Below the pieces are notes generated by a model. It ran no database searches, had not been told where the DNA came from, and saw only the letters and a list, made by a program, of their open reading frames with translations. Both the position numbers and the translations under genes were made by a program. Shown in pieces: positions 24,294 through 35,878 of a DNA stretch of 64,000 nt (position 1 is its first letter; each line of letters opens with the position of its first letter). Source of the DNA: Apiospora phragmitis (Eukaryota; Ascomycota; Sordariomycetes; Amphisphaeriales; Apiosporaceae). Location of the stretch: positions 724,501-788,500 of the forward strand of contig JAQQWL010000006.1 in assembly GCA_038363925.1 (NCBI GenBank). Reading direction: 5' to 3'.

Positions 24294-25103
24294 ATGTGCC
24301 GGTAAAGATGATGGGTTGGATGAGTCTTACTGGGGTGGGGTTTGGGGGTAACAGGCCAATTATTGACTGTAAGGATGTAATGTTTGAAGATGGAACTGTC
24401 AATTGGGCTCAAATGTGACAGCTTGGGGTTTCTTTGTTTTGGTTTACCGGCAGAGTGGTTGCCTACAGAATCAAACGCATGAAGGCTGTAGCTCATCAAC
24501 CGTTTGTCGACAGGCTTGGACCGATTGTTGCAGGTGTAGTGACATTTACCATTCTAAACATTCCAATGGGGTTTGTGTCTCGTGAAAATGGAAGGTTCGC
24601 GTCTTATTTGGCAAGATATCACCAGCCCATAGTGCTAGAAGGCAGCTTTATTTACAAGCCATTCCATGAAACACTTGTCCAACATCTCTCCATCACCATG
24701 TCAAGATCAGAAGCAATCTTCCTTTTGCTTAAGCGATGCAGTTGCCAGCCCTATATCTATATCAGCGCTTTATATCCCACCTTTCACCTCGATCCTGTCT
24801 TCATACAAAATATGCTTTTGTCTTATACCTAGTTGACTCACTAGAAATACAGATGATGCTACCTCCCTTTTTTAATACCCAATGAGCTTACCGAATGCAA
24901 TTCAATGTTACGGAATTGGAATTTGGTGAGTTGCTGAGCTTTAGACGTGGTTTCCCCATGTCATATTCGGTGTAATTGATGACCCGAACGGAAACGTGTA
25001 CAGGGATTTATATAAATCGCAGGCAGGCTCAACTCGTTATAACCAAAATCTCCCAAATTGGAAAAGCAAAACACTAGTGACAAACGGCGTGCCTTTCCTC
25101 GAG
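24294..25103. other. Intergenic with TATA element
   Basis: Divergent region between the VWA gene (minus) and a small membrane-protein gene (plus). A TTTATATAAAT element at about 25006-25016 lies about 90 bp upstream of the start at 25104. The open frame at 24434-24832 shows no domain. Confidence 0.5.
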
Positions 25104-25400
25104 ATGCTTTCCAGTATCAGCAAGGCAGCAGTGCTTCCGTCCCGCAACTTGCGACACTTGTCCAGAGCCCAACAGCATGCAGCTTTCTCCTCATCGAGTC
25201 GCCTAACGAACAAACCGAACAACAACCGTCAAGACGACGAGCCCCAGATTCCAGGTTTCAAAGTCAGCCATATCATGTCGACAAGACGAGGCCGCATCAT
25301 CTTCTACACCGCAGTAACGATCCTGGCAACCATGGAGAGCCTGACGTGGCTGAACGTTGCGCCCAAGATCTTCTCCAAGAAGACCGAAGGACAAGAATGA
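25104..25400 (+). CDS. Small mitochondrial-type single-pass membrane protein
   Basis: ATG 25104 gives 98 residues. The N-terminus MLSSISKAAVLPSRNLRHLS is basic and free of acidic residues, as in a mitochondrial presequence. A hydrophobic helix follows near residues 65-85 (IIFYTAVTILATMESLTWL), then a short basic tail. Upstream in-frame ATG at 24996 is possible, but the presequence-like start and the TATA element favour 25104. I do not recognise a named family; small inner-membrane proteins of this layout are frequent among respiratory-complex assembly or subunit proteins, which is inference. Confidence 0.6.
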   Translation: MLSSISKAAVLPSRNLRHLSRAQQHAAFSSSSRLTNKPNNNRQDDEPQIPGFKVSHIMSTRRGRIIFYTAVTILATMESLTWLNVAPKIFSKKTEGQE

Positions 25401-25851
25401 TCCTTAATGCAATCGAGAAAGTAAGCCACTTTGTCCCACCCGTGAACTGACTCTGCCCGCTGAATGCTGACAAGAATAGTACGAGGCTTCCCGCCGCAAC
25501 TAACACAATTCATTCATCAAGCTCTTCCCTAGAAGCTCTTAAACTCGAATCAAAAGGGAGACTTTCTTGGATATGTTTGGGTAACAGTGACTAATTTTGT
25601 ACTATTGATGGCATTAAATGAAGATATGGACATTGATAGCCCCTTTTGAGCTGCCATCCTCTCCATCTACATGCATTTCAGGCTGGAACCATGTAACATT
25701 TTTCTCATATCCGTACAGTACTACTTTTCATAAATATATCCTATAGTATGGGTAATTTGAATATTATTACTGTTCTTCTTAGTCTTGAATCACGATATCG
25801 TGGTAAGTCAAGTAATCCTCTTCTATTTGGGTACTATACAAATCCCATACT
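25401..25851. other. Intergenic between convergent genes
   Basis: 3' flanks of the small membrane-protein gene and the transporter relic. AT-richer tail sequence (about 25700-25760). No gene supported. Confidence 0.5.
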
Positions 25852-27825
25852 CTACATCGCCGTCTCCACGTGCTCCAATTCATCCCGCTTCCGATTCTGC
25901 TGAAGCGCCACATCCGCCAGCGCAGGTTTGAGCATCCCGGCCTTCTCCCGCGAGAACTCGCGCGCCCTAGCCCGTGCTCGAAGAGCAGGTCGAGCTCGGA
26001 GTACGCGAGCCCCCGGGACTCGGGCAGCCGGAACCACGTCCACACGAGGAACACGAACGCGACGCCGGCCCACAGGAAGCCACCCTTGGCGCCCCAGTTC
26101 CAGTCGTTCTTGCCGACCATCTTGGGCATGATGGCGTTGTTGACGAATGCGGCCGTGTTGTAGCTGGCCCGCGACAGGGCCACGGTCTTGATGCGGAGGC
26201 GAGTGCTGGGGATTTCCGCCGCGATGCAGTAGCAGATGGGCCCGAGGGTTAGCTACAATGATGAGAGAGGTTAGTTGAGTTGAGAGCTTAGGTTAGGCAC
26301 GAGATCACTAAGAAAGAATACTTACCTGGAAGGCAAAGAGCATGACGGTGATTAACGCGCCTACTGCCCAACTTGCCCCTTTATTGCTGACAGGGGCAAG
26401 CCCGAGGCACCCAACAATCGTCAACACGACGACTATAGCGGAAAGACCCGTCAGGTATAGGGTTCTGCGGCCAAAGCGGGCCATGGTCCACCAGGCGATG
26501 ATACATCCAATTGGAGTCCAATGGAGTTTTGGACAACTCCGAGGTTGAAGGAGTTGCTGGGATCCAAGCCGGCATTAAACATGAACTGAATCCCGTATCC
26601 CATAAAGGGTACACCGCAGAAAGCTTGCGTGAAGAAGGCCATGGAGGACACCTCTGTACGTCGTAAATCACTGCCCTGGAAAAGATGCCAGTGATTGGTT
26701 CCCGAGCTCATCTCCTTCTCGAACTTATTAGTGGTCACCATCATCTCGACATGGGCATCTAGGTCAAACTCGACGTCTGGCTGAGTGGTGATAAGCTTCT
26801 GGATGGCGCCTTTAGCCTCCGCAATGCGACCTTGTCGAACCAACCACCATCTAGTTTCTGAATGTTAGCATCAGGGGAACAAGAGACGTTTGGTATACAT
26901 ACGGCGATTCGGGACAGAGTAAGGTAGCGACGATAATGGGAATTGGCCAGATCCATTGTAGAGCGAAAGGAATGCGATATACCCATTCAGTCTGTATATT
27001 GAAGAGCCCACGCAAGATGCCAGTAGACAGCAGGCCTCCTATCACCCGGCACATGTTTACCCAAGATGTCATGTATGCTGGTTGACCTAGTCAGTAATAA
27101 TGCTATAGATCAAGACGTCGAATATCTCCAGCATACCTCGGAGATGTGTTGGGCAAAGGTCACTACAATTCGTCAGCCAGTGAGAACTAGATATCAGCTA
27201 AATAGGAGAACTCACGCAGCGTGAAGAGGTACTGAGAGCCTGAAAGATGCCCCACGGCAAGCCTTGGATGATGCCACCCGCAAGAAACATTTCCAAGCCC
27301 GTCGAGAAGAAAGGGATGAAAATGGCTGCGATCATGAAAATCATGGTGGCGACCATAGTCTTCTTATAGCCAAGCCACTCAGAGATGTATCCATTGATGA
27401 GGAGGCCAATGATGCATCCAACCTATGACATGCTTGGTCAACACGAGAAACCCACCGAACTAAAGGCATAAACCCGTCGACGTAGCATACCTGAGTGCCG
27501 TTCAAGATAATAGTCTGCCACCGAGATGATACCAGTTTGCCACCATCTGTCGGGTCCAACTCGTCGCCGAACCTATTCTTTAACGCCGGGAACGGAAAGA
27601 AGTTATTCATCAGCGAGGTATCGTAACCTTCCATAATGACACAGAGGGAGATGACAAGCTGAACACGACGGCCTTCCACCAGAACCGGAAGCTCTGGCGG
27701 AGGGTCATATTGTGTTCATTGTCGATGGCGACGTTCGTGTCGTTGGCAGCATTGTGCGCGCTGGTGGTGGCATCGATCTTCTCGGCCCATTGGCCTCCTT
27801 GGGTTTGTGTATCGGCGTGGGCCAT
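25852..27825 (-). pseudogene. MFS sugar transporter (alpha-glucoside permease type), several frameshifts
   Basis: Start ATG 27825 (MAHADTQTQGG) and about six exons. Family landmarks appear in order: GYDTSLMNNFF (TM1), GLLINGYISEWLGYKKTM (TM2 loop), ICRVIGG-like helix at YMTSWVNMCRVIGG, PESPRWWLV, and C-terminal RLPESRGLAYSELDLLFEHG. This is the sugar-porter family, closest in style to fungal maltose/alpha-glucoside permeases. The coding frame is interrupted without a possible intron near 27658-27663, 27233-27243 (CT repeat), 26511-26525 and 25960-25970. In each case one or two bases restore the family sequence. The plausible C-terminus (HVETAM) ends at 25852; reading on in the wrong frame would end at 25779. 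Non-functional as written. Confidence 0.8.
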
Positions 27826-28728
27826 GGTCGAGAGCAGACGTGAAAGCAATCCTAATAGGCGGACGATAAACGAATCATCGAATCCTTACGGGCTGGATAT
27901 GTCACAGAAAAATGGCAGAAGAGTCGAAATATATATGACAACCTCTTTGGAGTCTCCAACGTTGGTCTAGGCCCGTGAGCTGAGTCGAAGCCCATTTTGC
28001 AGGAGCTTGGCGGGAAGCCCTGTAGACTGTATTCCAGTGTCGACGCCAAGTCCTGGTAAGATGCAGAACTAGCAAGCTATGCGATTTGCGGGGAATAGCT
28101 AGCTCACCGATGATTGCCACGGCCCCATGGGGAAACGGTCGTATACGGATGAGACGCCGGCCAATTAGCGGTGGTTCTTGATGCCTACATCTGAGGAAGC
28201 CAAATGAACGGGACTAGATTCAGATCAGGTCAGAAAGGGGATCCTTGGGAATGCCCATGTCATGTGAGTTCCGTTCGACTGCTTTGTCGAGTTTTCCGCT
28301 AGTATTCCGCCGCTAGATCTTCAGTAGGACTAGCGCCGGCTTGGGTCAAATCTTGTCTGCAATGCGGACCGGAGTGCCTGCCTTATTCGAGCAGGGCCCC
28401 TGGCAACGATTCGTCAACGAGCCCATCTTCACATCACACGAGTCAGATTTCCCCCGTCCCCATGTGATTTGAAAAGACCCGGGGTAGTTTTCCGCCGCTT
28501 GTCGGTATGTTATGCAGGCTTTCATCCTTCAGGAACCTGGGGTTTGACATCGATGACCTGTTTGGGACACGAAATCTCATTGCCGTCAGCAATCCTATGG
28601 TTTCATCACGTTGGGTAGTGATATTCCCCCACACCGCCGGGTCATCGCGCCCCTGGTCATTCCTCCTGCCAATGCTTCAAACGCGGAGGTGAATCTGTAC
28701 TTACTTTTGAGAAGTCCGAGGCTTCAAC
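27826..28728. promoter_or_regulatory. Divergent intergenic region, transporter / Zn2Cys6 regulator
   Basis: 900 bp between the divergently oriented transporter and regulator genes. It contains several CGG and CCG triplets (for example near 28298-28345 and 28490) of the kind bound by Zn2Cys6 proteins, but I did not find a clear spaced CGG(N)CCG operator that stands out. Shared-promoter control is inference from the layout. Confidence 0.35.
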
Positions 28729-30448
28729 ATGCGCAAGCCGTCCGCATGCACTGACTGTCGGTAAGTAATTCAGTGAACATGACTTATAGGATTGCGAGGC
28801 TAACCGGGCACGAAGGGCTCGTCGGCGCAAGTGTACCTTTCCCTGCGGAGCTGGTGCGAAAGTTGTCTCTCTCGCGGGCTGCCATGTACACAAGAGCCGC
28901 CCGAAGCAGGCTACTATGCCAGACGTCAGCTAAGGACCCGGAAGCGCGCGGTGGTGGATTTGACGCCTGCACCGGCCCAAAACTGGTCGGATCGGGGGAG
29001 CGCGAATGTGTTACGTGAGGCTGAACTGCCTCCTATGCCCATAAGGTTGGAGCTGGTAAAGCTGTACTTTGGCTTCATACATAATCAGTTTCACTCGTTC
29101 TACCACGAGCCGACTTTCATTGATGATGTTACCAATGACAGAGTACCAGCCGCTGTACTTTTCGCCATCTTTGCTCTCTCTTCTCGGTTCTCCGCCAATG
29201 AAGACTTTACAGGAAGCGACCCTCGGGAAAGAGGTGAACGCTTTCGGCTTGCCTCTGAAAGCCTTCTGAGCATCCGAGACGTAGGAGTTGTCAACATACA
29301 GACATTCATGCTACTCGGAGCATATGCCGCTGCCGATGGAGATACGCATGTTGAAAACCTGTACTACAGCTTAGCTGGTCGTATGGCTTTATCGCTGAAT
29401 CTCCCCGATCTGCCGGCTGCGACGCTCTTAGAGCGGGAGCTGAACCTTCGATGTAAGAGCAATGCGGGCATTGGGATTGGCAGGTCCCAATTTTGACGTG
29501 TCGAGAATCGCGCGGGAATGCTAACGTTTTTCGACAGTGTGGTGGACTCTATGTATGGTCGATGTCTTGTCGTCCACGGCCGTGAAGCTACCGAAGATCA
29601 TGCCTTCGAATCAGAACCTCCCACTACCAATGGATGAACTTTCGTTTCTTTCAATAGACCCTGAAGACTAAGCCTCTGTTCAACACTCTCCATTCACAGG
29701 CCTTGGAGCACCTTTACTCCCTGAGATGGTGAAGCTCAATCTGGTGTTGGCCAACGTCATCGACTTCAACAATCGTTGCGTCGCAGAACGCCTCGATGGC
29801 GTCACATTAGAGGCGAGTGTCCTTGCGCTGTCGTTGGAGTTGGATGGTTGGCTGGCGAGTCTGCCGCCATACATGACAGATAAACCCCAGAATTTTCATG
29901 CCTTCTCGGATCTCAGATTGGGACGAATGTTCGCCGCCGTACATCTCGGCTACTACCACTACGGGCAGTTGTTCTACTACCAATTCCTCGGAGCGGACGT
30001 CGTGGAAACCTCCAAGCCATTCCACCAGTATGCCGAGCGATGCAAGGATCGCGCCGCCCGTCTCTGCGAGCTGGTCTACCGGTCGTTTGCCACGCCCGGC
30101 AGCGACGTGAAGTATTCAGCGGTCTCGCATATCCTGGTCATCAGCTCTACGGTCCAGATCCATACGCTTCTGTTCTCGGGTGATGAGACTCAGATAGGCC
30201 TAGCAAAGTCTCGCCTCGAACAGAATTTCGCAATACTGCTCCAGCTCAGAACCTATTGGTCTAGCGTGGACAGTGCTATGAACCGATTGCAGGCGTTCCA
30301 CCAAACTTTTTTGAGAAGCAGAGAAGCGAGCTTCGTCCTGGATCGCTGGCTGCTTCGGTTTCTGGTAGAGTTCGCTGCACATATGGAGTTTGAGCCAAGA
30401 GATAGCGATACCGGTTATGAGGCCCTGTTGTCGTTGTCCAGAGAATAA
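28729..30448 (+). pseudogene. Zn2Cys6 fungal transcription factor, frameshift and in-frame stop
   Basis: Exon 1 (28729-28760) ends in the first zinc-cluster half; a 55-bp intron with a GCTAAC branch site (28761-28815) joins it to give CTDCRARRRKC. The second half (WCESCLSRGLPC) is in another frame, so one base is missing around 28850-28856. The fungal-specific regulator domain follows (FHSFYHEPTF, GAYAAADGD, LWWTLCMVDVLSS after an intron from 29455). An in-frame TAA at 29669-29671 interrupts it, with the similarity resuming in the same frame (GLGAPLLPEMVKLNLV) to 30448. No intron removes the TAA without breaking the frame. It lies divergent to the sugar transporter and upstream of an alpha-galactosidase relic, suggesting a pathway regulator. 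Confidence 0.75.
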
Positions 30449-30734
30449 TGGGGGTTTGTCAATATTCGGAGTACTTGGGGTTTCCCTGAACGAGATCTTG
30501 GGGACGACCCATCAGTGCTCAGGCCTAGTGTCTCCATCCAATCTAGCGACGGGAAATAACGACCTGGCGGCGGCATTCACTGACCTATCCCTTAAACGCA
30601 GAGACACGATGTTGGTTGGCGTGCTGCAAGCCAAGCAAGCGGAATATTGGAGTCGAGACTCATGCCCATATACTCCTCCATACATGCACTTTCACGCAGT
30701 AACGTATCCACTATGCATTCGGGCATCGATATAT

Positions 30735-31690
30735 ATAAGTAGCTCGTTCTTTATAACGAATAAAAAAGTATATAAAGTATAATAATCGATTTTTTATATA
30801 ATAAAGCTTAAAAATTATTAAGTGGTGGCTTTTATAGTCGTTAAAGACTAATAAGCAATAAAATACTTTTCGTACGAGACTTTATATATTTATTAAAATA
30901 TCGAATTTAATCCTCGCCTTTTTCGTTCGTAGTTTAGCCGTTTTTAATAATTATAATTACTTAGTTTTTTAATAATAAGTTATTTTTATATTAAAAAAAA
31001 GTACGTTTTCTTAGTAAATATAATATATAAAAAAATAGCGTAACCGTATAATTTAACGCTTTAAATAATTATAACTTATTCTCGGTTTTTTTATTAAATT
31101 ACCCTAGGCCTCTCTTATTAATTAAAGGTGGTTACGATTATTTTAAACGAGATTTAACTTATAAAAAAGCTAGTTTCGTTAAAGTTATAAATATCCTCTT
31201 TTTATATCTTATATTTATAAATTATATACGATACGCGTCGAGATTTTTATAAAGGATATTTTAATAATCGATTTTTCGATTAAAACGCGTCTAGAGGTCT
31301 AATTACTATCGTATAAAGCTAGAGGCTTAATTAATATTAACGCGTCCCGCGTCGCGTTAATAAAGTAGTCGATTTATTATATTTTTAATATTATTTATTT
31401 AAAGCGGAAATAATCGCGAATTTAAATCGATTATATATTATACGATTAATTACTTTTCGAAATTCGTAAGCTTTTATATTAACGATTATATATCTCGTCG
31501 TAAAATATTATTATAATATTAATAATGTAAGGTTATATAAGAGATATTATATATTTATATTACGAATTATACGCTTAATTTAAAGTCTTTTTAAAACGCT
31601 TAAAACATTAATTATATATCGCTCTCTTTTTATTAACCTACTATTATAAGTAGTAGAAGTATAAAGAATAAAATATAGGTTATAAGGAAT
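30735..31690. repeat. AT-rich island, RIP-type composition
   Basis: About 950 bp with the same composition as the large block (TpA-rich, CpA/TpG-poor, CpG retained) between normal-composition genes. It presumably is a mutated transposon fragment, but no coding motif is recognisable. At its right edge a short direct repeat TTCAATTRGACCGTG occurs twice (31706-31737). It ends 80 bp upstream of the alpha-galactosidase start. Confidence 0.7.
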
Positions 31691-31769
31691 TATAAGAAAG
31701 TATTCAATTGGACCGTGTGTTCAATTAGACCGTGGATTACGTTAGGCAAAATTCTCGGCATTCAGAACG

Positions 31770-33454
31770 ATGGGTTGGTCAAAGAGAACAGCGGCGACTG
31801 CAACCTCACTTGTCGGCGGGGTTGCAGACATCAATAATGGGTTAGCAATAACGCCCCCAATGGGTTGGGTGAGATCTCTCCACATACTTACTGTGCATGC
31901 GATAATGACAATGGGCTGCTGCTGACCTAGACCCTTGGTAACTTAAAAAACAACTGGAACTCCTTCGGTTGCGATGTTTCCGAACACTTGCTCCTCAGTA
32001 CCTCGGAGCAACTCGTCAGCTTGGGGCTCCGAGATCTGGGCTATCAGTATGTCGTCCTGGATGATTGCTGGCAGCAAGAGAGCGGGCGAGATAAGCACGG
32101 CAAGCTGCAGCCGGACCCCGGCAAGTTCCCCAATGGACTCAGGTCGATATTGGACCGTCTGCACGACCAGGGGCTCAAGTTTGGCATGTATTCGAGCGCC
32201 GGCGAGATAACCTGTGCAAGATTCGGTACGTTTCTATAATTCAGCTAAGCCGCCTCCTTCCGTTCCGTTGCTACTAACACCTACATACTCATCCCAGCCG
32301 GGCCCCTCGACCACGAGACCGATGACGCGGAGAGCTTCGTGTCTTGGGGTGTCGACATGCTGAAGTATGACAGCTGCTACCACATGGGCCGGATCGGCAC
32401 GCCGCTCATCTCGTTCAACCGGTTCAAGACCATGTCGGACGCCCTCAAGGCCACAGGACGGAACATTCTCCTCAACCTGTGCAACTGGGGCGAGGACTTT
32501 GTCCATACGTGGGGCATGAGTATTGCGAACTCCTGGAGGATATCCGGCGACATCTACGACTCCTTCACGCGCCCGGACGATCTGTGCGGCTGCCACCCCA
32601 ACGTGCTCTCAGATCCGTACTGCATCGCCCGGGGACCCATTGCTCGGTCCTCTTCATCGTCAACCGCCTGGCCGCGATAGCCGACCGCAGCATCCCGGGC
32701 GGTTGGCAAGACGCCGACATGCTCGCCGTCGGCCTCGGCGGCATGACGGACGAGGAGTACAGAGCGCACTTCGCCCTGTGGGCCGCCCTGAAGTCGCCCT
32801 TGTTCCTCGGCAACGACATCCGGTCCATGCCGCCCTCCGCCCTGACCATCGTCAACAACCCAGACATCCTAGCCCTCAGCCAAGACCCGCACGGCCGCTC
32901 CATCACGCGCGTGCGCCGCGACACCGAGAACATCCCCCGGGGACGCGTGGGGCGTGGGCGAGACGCACGTCTGGAGCGGCTACCTCGCCAACGGCGACGA
33001 GGCCGTCGTCTTCCTCAACGCAGGCGGCGCCGACCTCGACATGACCTGCTCCCTGGCCGAGCTCTTCACCGCGTTCGGCCCGGGCGGCGCGGCGCCCCAC
33101 GTGCGGTCCGACTGGGCCGTCCATGACCTGTGGGCTCACCGCATGCCCGAGGCCACGGCCGCGGCCATCCTGGCGGCCGCGACGGCGGATGAGCGCGCGG
33201 CGCTACTGAAAAAGGCAGACTGGTATAATGCGACCGAGACGCCCTACGCGGTCGGGCTGCGGAACGAGGATCCGCGGTTGTTCAGGGAGAAGATTGGCGT
33301 CGTGGAGGCTGGGGGCGTCCTCAGAGTTTCCGTCAAGAGTCACGCTGCGAGGGTCTTCCGACTTCGAAGAATAGCCAAAGCCGGTGAGAAGCTCAAGCCC
33401 AAGAGTATCGATCGGGTGGCAAAAGATGAACTGCAGAGAAACAAAGCCTGTTGA
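31770..33454 (+). pseudogene. GH27 alpha-galactosidase, two frameshifts
   Basis: Exons 31770-31868, 31931-32225 and 32298-33454. Hydrolyses terminal alpha-galactosyl bonds (raffinose, melibiose, galactomannan side chains). Seen: GLAITPPMGW, NWNSFGCDVSE, YVVLDDCW, the nucleophile motif LKYDSC and the acid/base motif SWRISGDI, all typical of GH27. Near 32628-32636 a base is missing from a C/G run; the family sequence (PGTHCSVLFIVNR, GGWQDADMLAVG) resumes in another frame. Near 32934-32943 one extra G shifts it again to GETHVWSGYLANGD and the C-terminal beta domain. The N-terminus is short and only weakly like a signal peptide. The 5' acceptor used (31930) adds seven residues not usual in the family. 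Confidence 0.85.
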
Positions 33455-34387
33455 AGACAATGACATACATCAGCAGCAGGTAGACCAATACTTGTCCTAC
33501 TGGCAACCCCGTGGCAATGGGTGCTTGAGGCGCGACCAGATATGTAGACTCATTTCAACATATTTCAAGCCTACTTGAACCGCGTCAATGAATCCTGTCT
33601 TTGATATACACTCACCATCTAAATTCGAGTGTGTCTATCAATACATCTGCCTTGGAATTGCGGGGCAGCTCCGACAGCGCAACGGGATCCACTGCCACCG
33701 ACCGACACAGCCATTGCATCCATCCTTCGAGCGTCACCACTAATTCCGGCCCTTGATTTCGGTGCAACGCCATATCAACGATAGCTTGATATCCCTGTAT
33801 TTCATAAGTTCTACTGGTTTGCCTGCTGTTGCGGCGTGGGAGAAGTTCGAGCAAACAGCTTGACAATGAAGCCGACCGGTTCAAGCTTTTCTCCCTAGCA
33901 TTGGAAGTCTGGCGGCGTGACTCAACTGGTATTGACCTACTACACCTTAGCCTCACAATCGCCAACAGCACCAGACTCGGATACGCGTGCCTTCTGTTTT
34001 CAACAGCGTGCGACCTCACAACTATCGCAAGCTGATGCGGTTAGAGATAAGATGAAAAGTGACTGCTCCTTCTCTTAGATTGCCACAATCGACGACCCCT
34101 CGTCACTTGAGAAACAATCTTTTCATAATTGGCAAGCATAATACTCATTCCCAAGGCACACGCTGCTTTACCTTATGAGTCTTTTTCTCATTCAAAACTC
34201 TATCATCCCTAAAGCCATCAAGCCAAAGGCTTTCACATCATCTCGTCGCAACTTGGTACTTCCTTCTTTTGGGCATTGGGTTGCAGGCGCCGAACGCCTG
34301 GGATACGTTCGTCGCATACCAACATCTGATACCCGACTTCTTTTGCACGCTCTGCCGCCGCGGTGCTATTTTCACTACACACGCATC
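33455..34387. other. Intergenic, 0.9 kb
   Basis: 3' flank of the alpha-galactosidase relic and 5' flank of the nucleotidyltransferase-fold gene. Short frames at 33612-34035 on both strands show no domain. Confidence 0.5.
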
Positions 34388-35664
34388 ATGGGAGGCCAGG
34401 TATTCACGAGCGGCCCGGACCCCCTCTACACCCCGCGCATGCCGCCTGGAGTTTACCAGCACGTAAAGGCCACTTGCCACGAAAAGCTCAAGCAGATCTT
34501 CGAGCAGGTCGCCACGCCGATTGAGGGACCCGGGAAGCCAGACGTTGGCGACATCGACTTCCTTGTTCACGGCAGCATTACGGATCTGCAGAGCACCCAG
34601 TGGCGCGATGCTGTTTCCGCCGTCCTGGGTGCTGAGCGCTGCTTTCTCTCAGCAGGCACGTGCGGGTTCATTCGCGATCCCTTGGCCCCAAGGTATCCCG
34701 GAAGAAGCTCTGTGCTCGATTGATACGATGGGTATACTTACGCCTCGGTACATCCAGGTGGATGTCCACGTCTGCGACAGCCCAGAAACTTTCCGCTGGT
34801 CCGTCTTCAAGCAGGATCATGGCGACTTATGGAACTTGCTGGGTAGTACCATCCGTCCCTACGGCCTGACCATCGACCACGAGGCTCTCTACGTGCGCAT
34901 CGCCGAGATCGAGAAATTCGACAAGAAGAAAGCCAAGATCCACCTCACGTCGGACCCGGAGATCGTTCTCCAATTCCTTGGTCTCGACCTCCAGCAGTGG
35001 AAGCAGCCGTTCGCATCCATGGAGGACTCTTACAAATACGCAGCGACCTCCCGCTTCTTCTGGGTCAAGCCTGAGTCCGATGACAAGTCCGACGGTAGCG
35101 ACGAGGAACGAATCGAAGGCGAGTTTACCAGAAAGAACCTCAAGTCCAACGATCGCCAGCGCATGGACAAGCGGCCCATGTTCTACAAATGGATCAACGA
35201 GTTTATTTCCCAAGTGCCGCGAGCAGCACCGCTTCACCGACCGTCAAACCGACCGGGAAGCCACGCTGGAGGAAGTTTTCGAGCGGTTCGGCGTACGCGA
35301 AACCTATGATGCACGCGTCTTAGAGTTTCGACAGAAGCGACAGGCCGAGACGATTTGGAAAGATGTCATCAAGGCCACCGTGCCGAGCGAGGGTATCGAG
35401 CCCATGTTCCGTGGTTGTGCCGCAAATGGGCTCAAGAGGATCATCATGCAGGGTGATGAGAGCTATGGCGTGGTGCCGAGCGAGCCCCTCAAGGATGAGA
35501 CTGGGCTATTTGATGAGGATGCGGTTCGTCGCTTCAGCGAGGCGCACTGGAAGAAGGTCGGCGATATTGGCCTTCAGAGGAATCACGAGAAGACGTTAGT
35601 GCATAAGGCGAAACTGGCTAAAGAAACGGAGCAGGCGCACAAGAATCAGACTCCAGTCAGTTAG
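34388..35664 (+). pseudogene. Nucleotidyltransferase-fold protein of unknown function, two frameshifts
   Basis: ATG 34388 (MGGQVFTSGPDPLYTPRMPP). The motif GDIDFLVHGSI and, about 75 codons later, YIQVDVHVC place three acidic residues as in the nucleotidyltransferase superfamily (DxD followed by a distant D). The protein then continues through a long alpha-helical part (DLWNLLGSTIRPYGL, FYKWINEFI, ATLEEVFERFGV) and ends HKNQTPVS. The frame changes near 34668-34672 and near 35205-35210 (one extra T in a T run). No intron fits. With both changes corrected the product would be about 425 residues. Such proteins occur in many ascomycetes without known function; substrate is not predictable. Confidence 0.6.
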
Positions 35665-35878
35665 CAGACGGAATTAGAGCGATGTTGCGAATTGATATGG
35701 TCACGAAACCAGATCGATCTGCAAGTGTGGCGACTTGAACCTATAACAGTAAATACGACGCCCCGGTAAGAGATGGCATAAGAGAAGTTGGTAGGGTTTC
35801 GTTCACAAGAGTTAGATAAGAAATAAATCGTCAGAAGAGTATCCACATGTAACATTAGTGACTAGTAGGACCGCGACC

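Noticed and set aside
31690..31760. Short direct repeat TTCAATTRGACCGTG as a CRISPR-like or attachment site
   Set aside because: Only two copies without regular spacers in a eukaryotic window; more likely debris at the edge of a mutated transposon.
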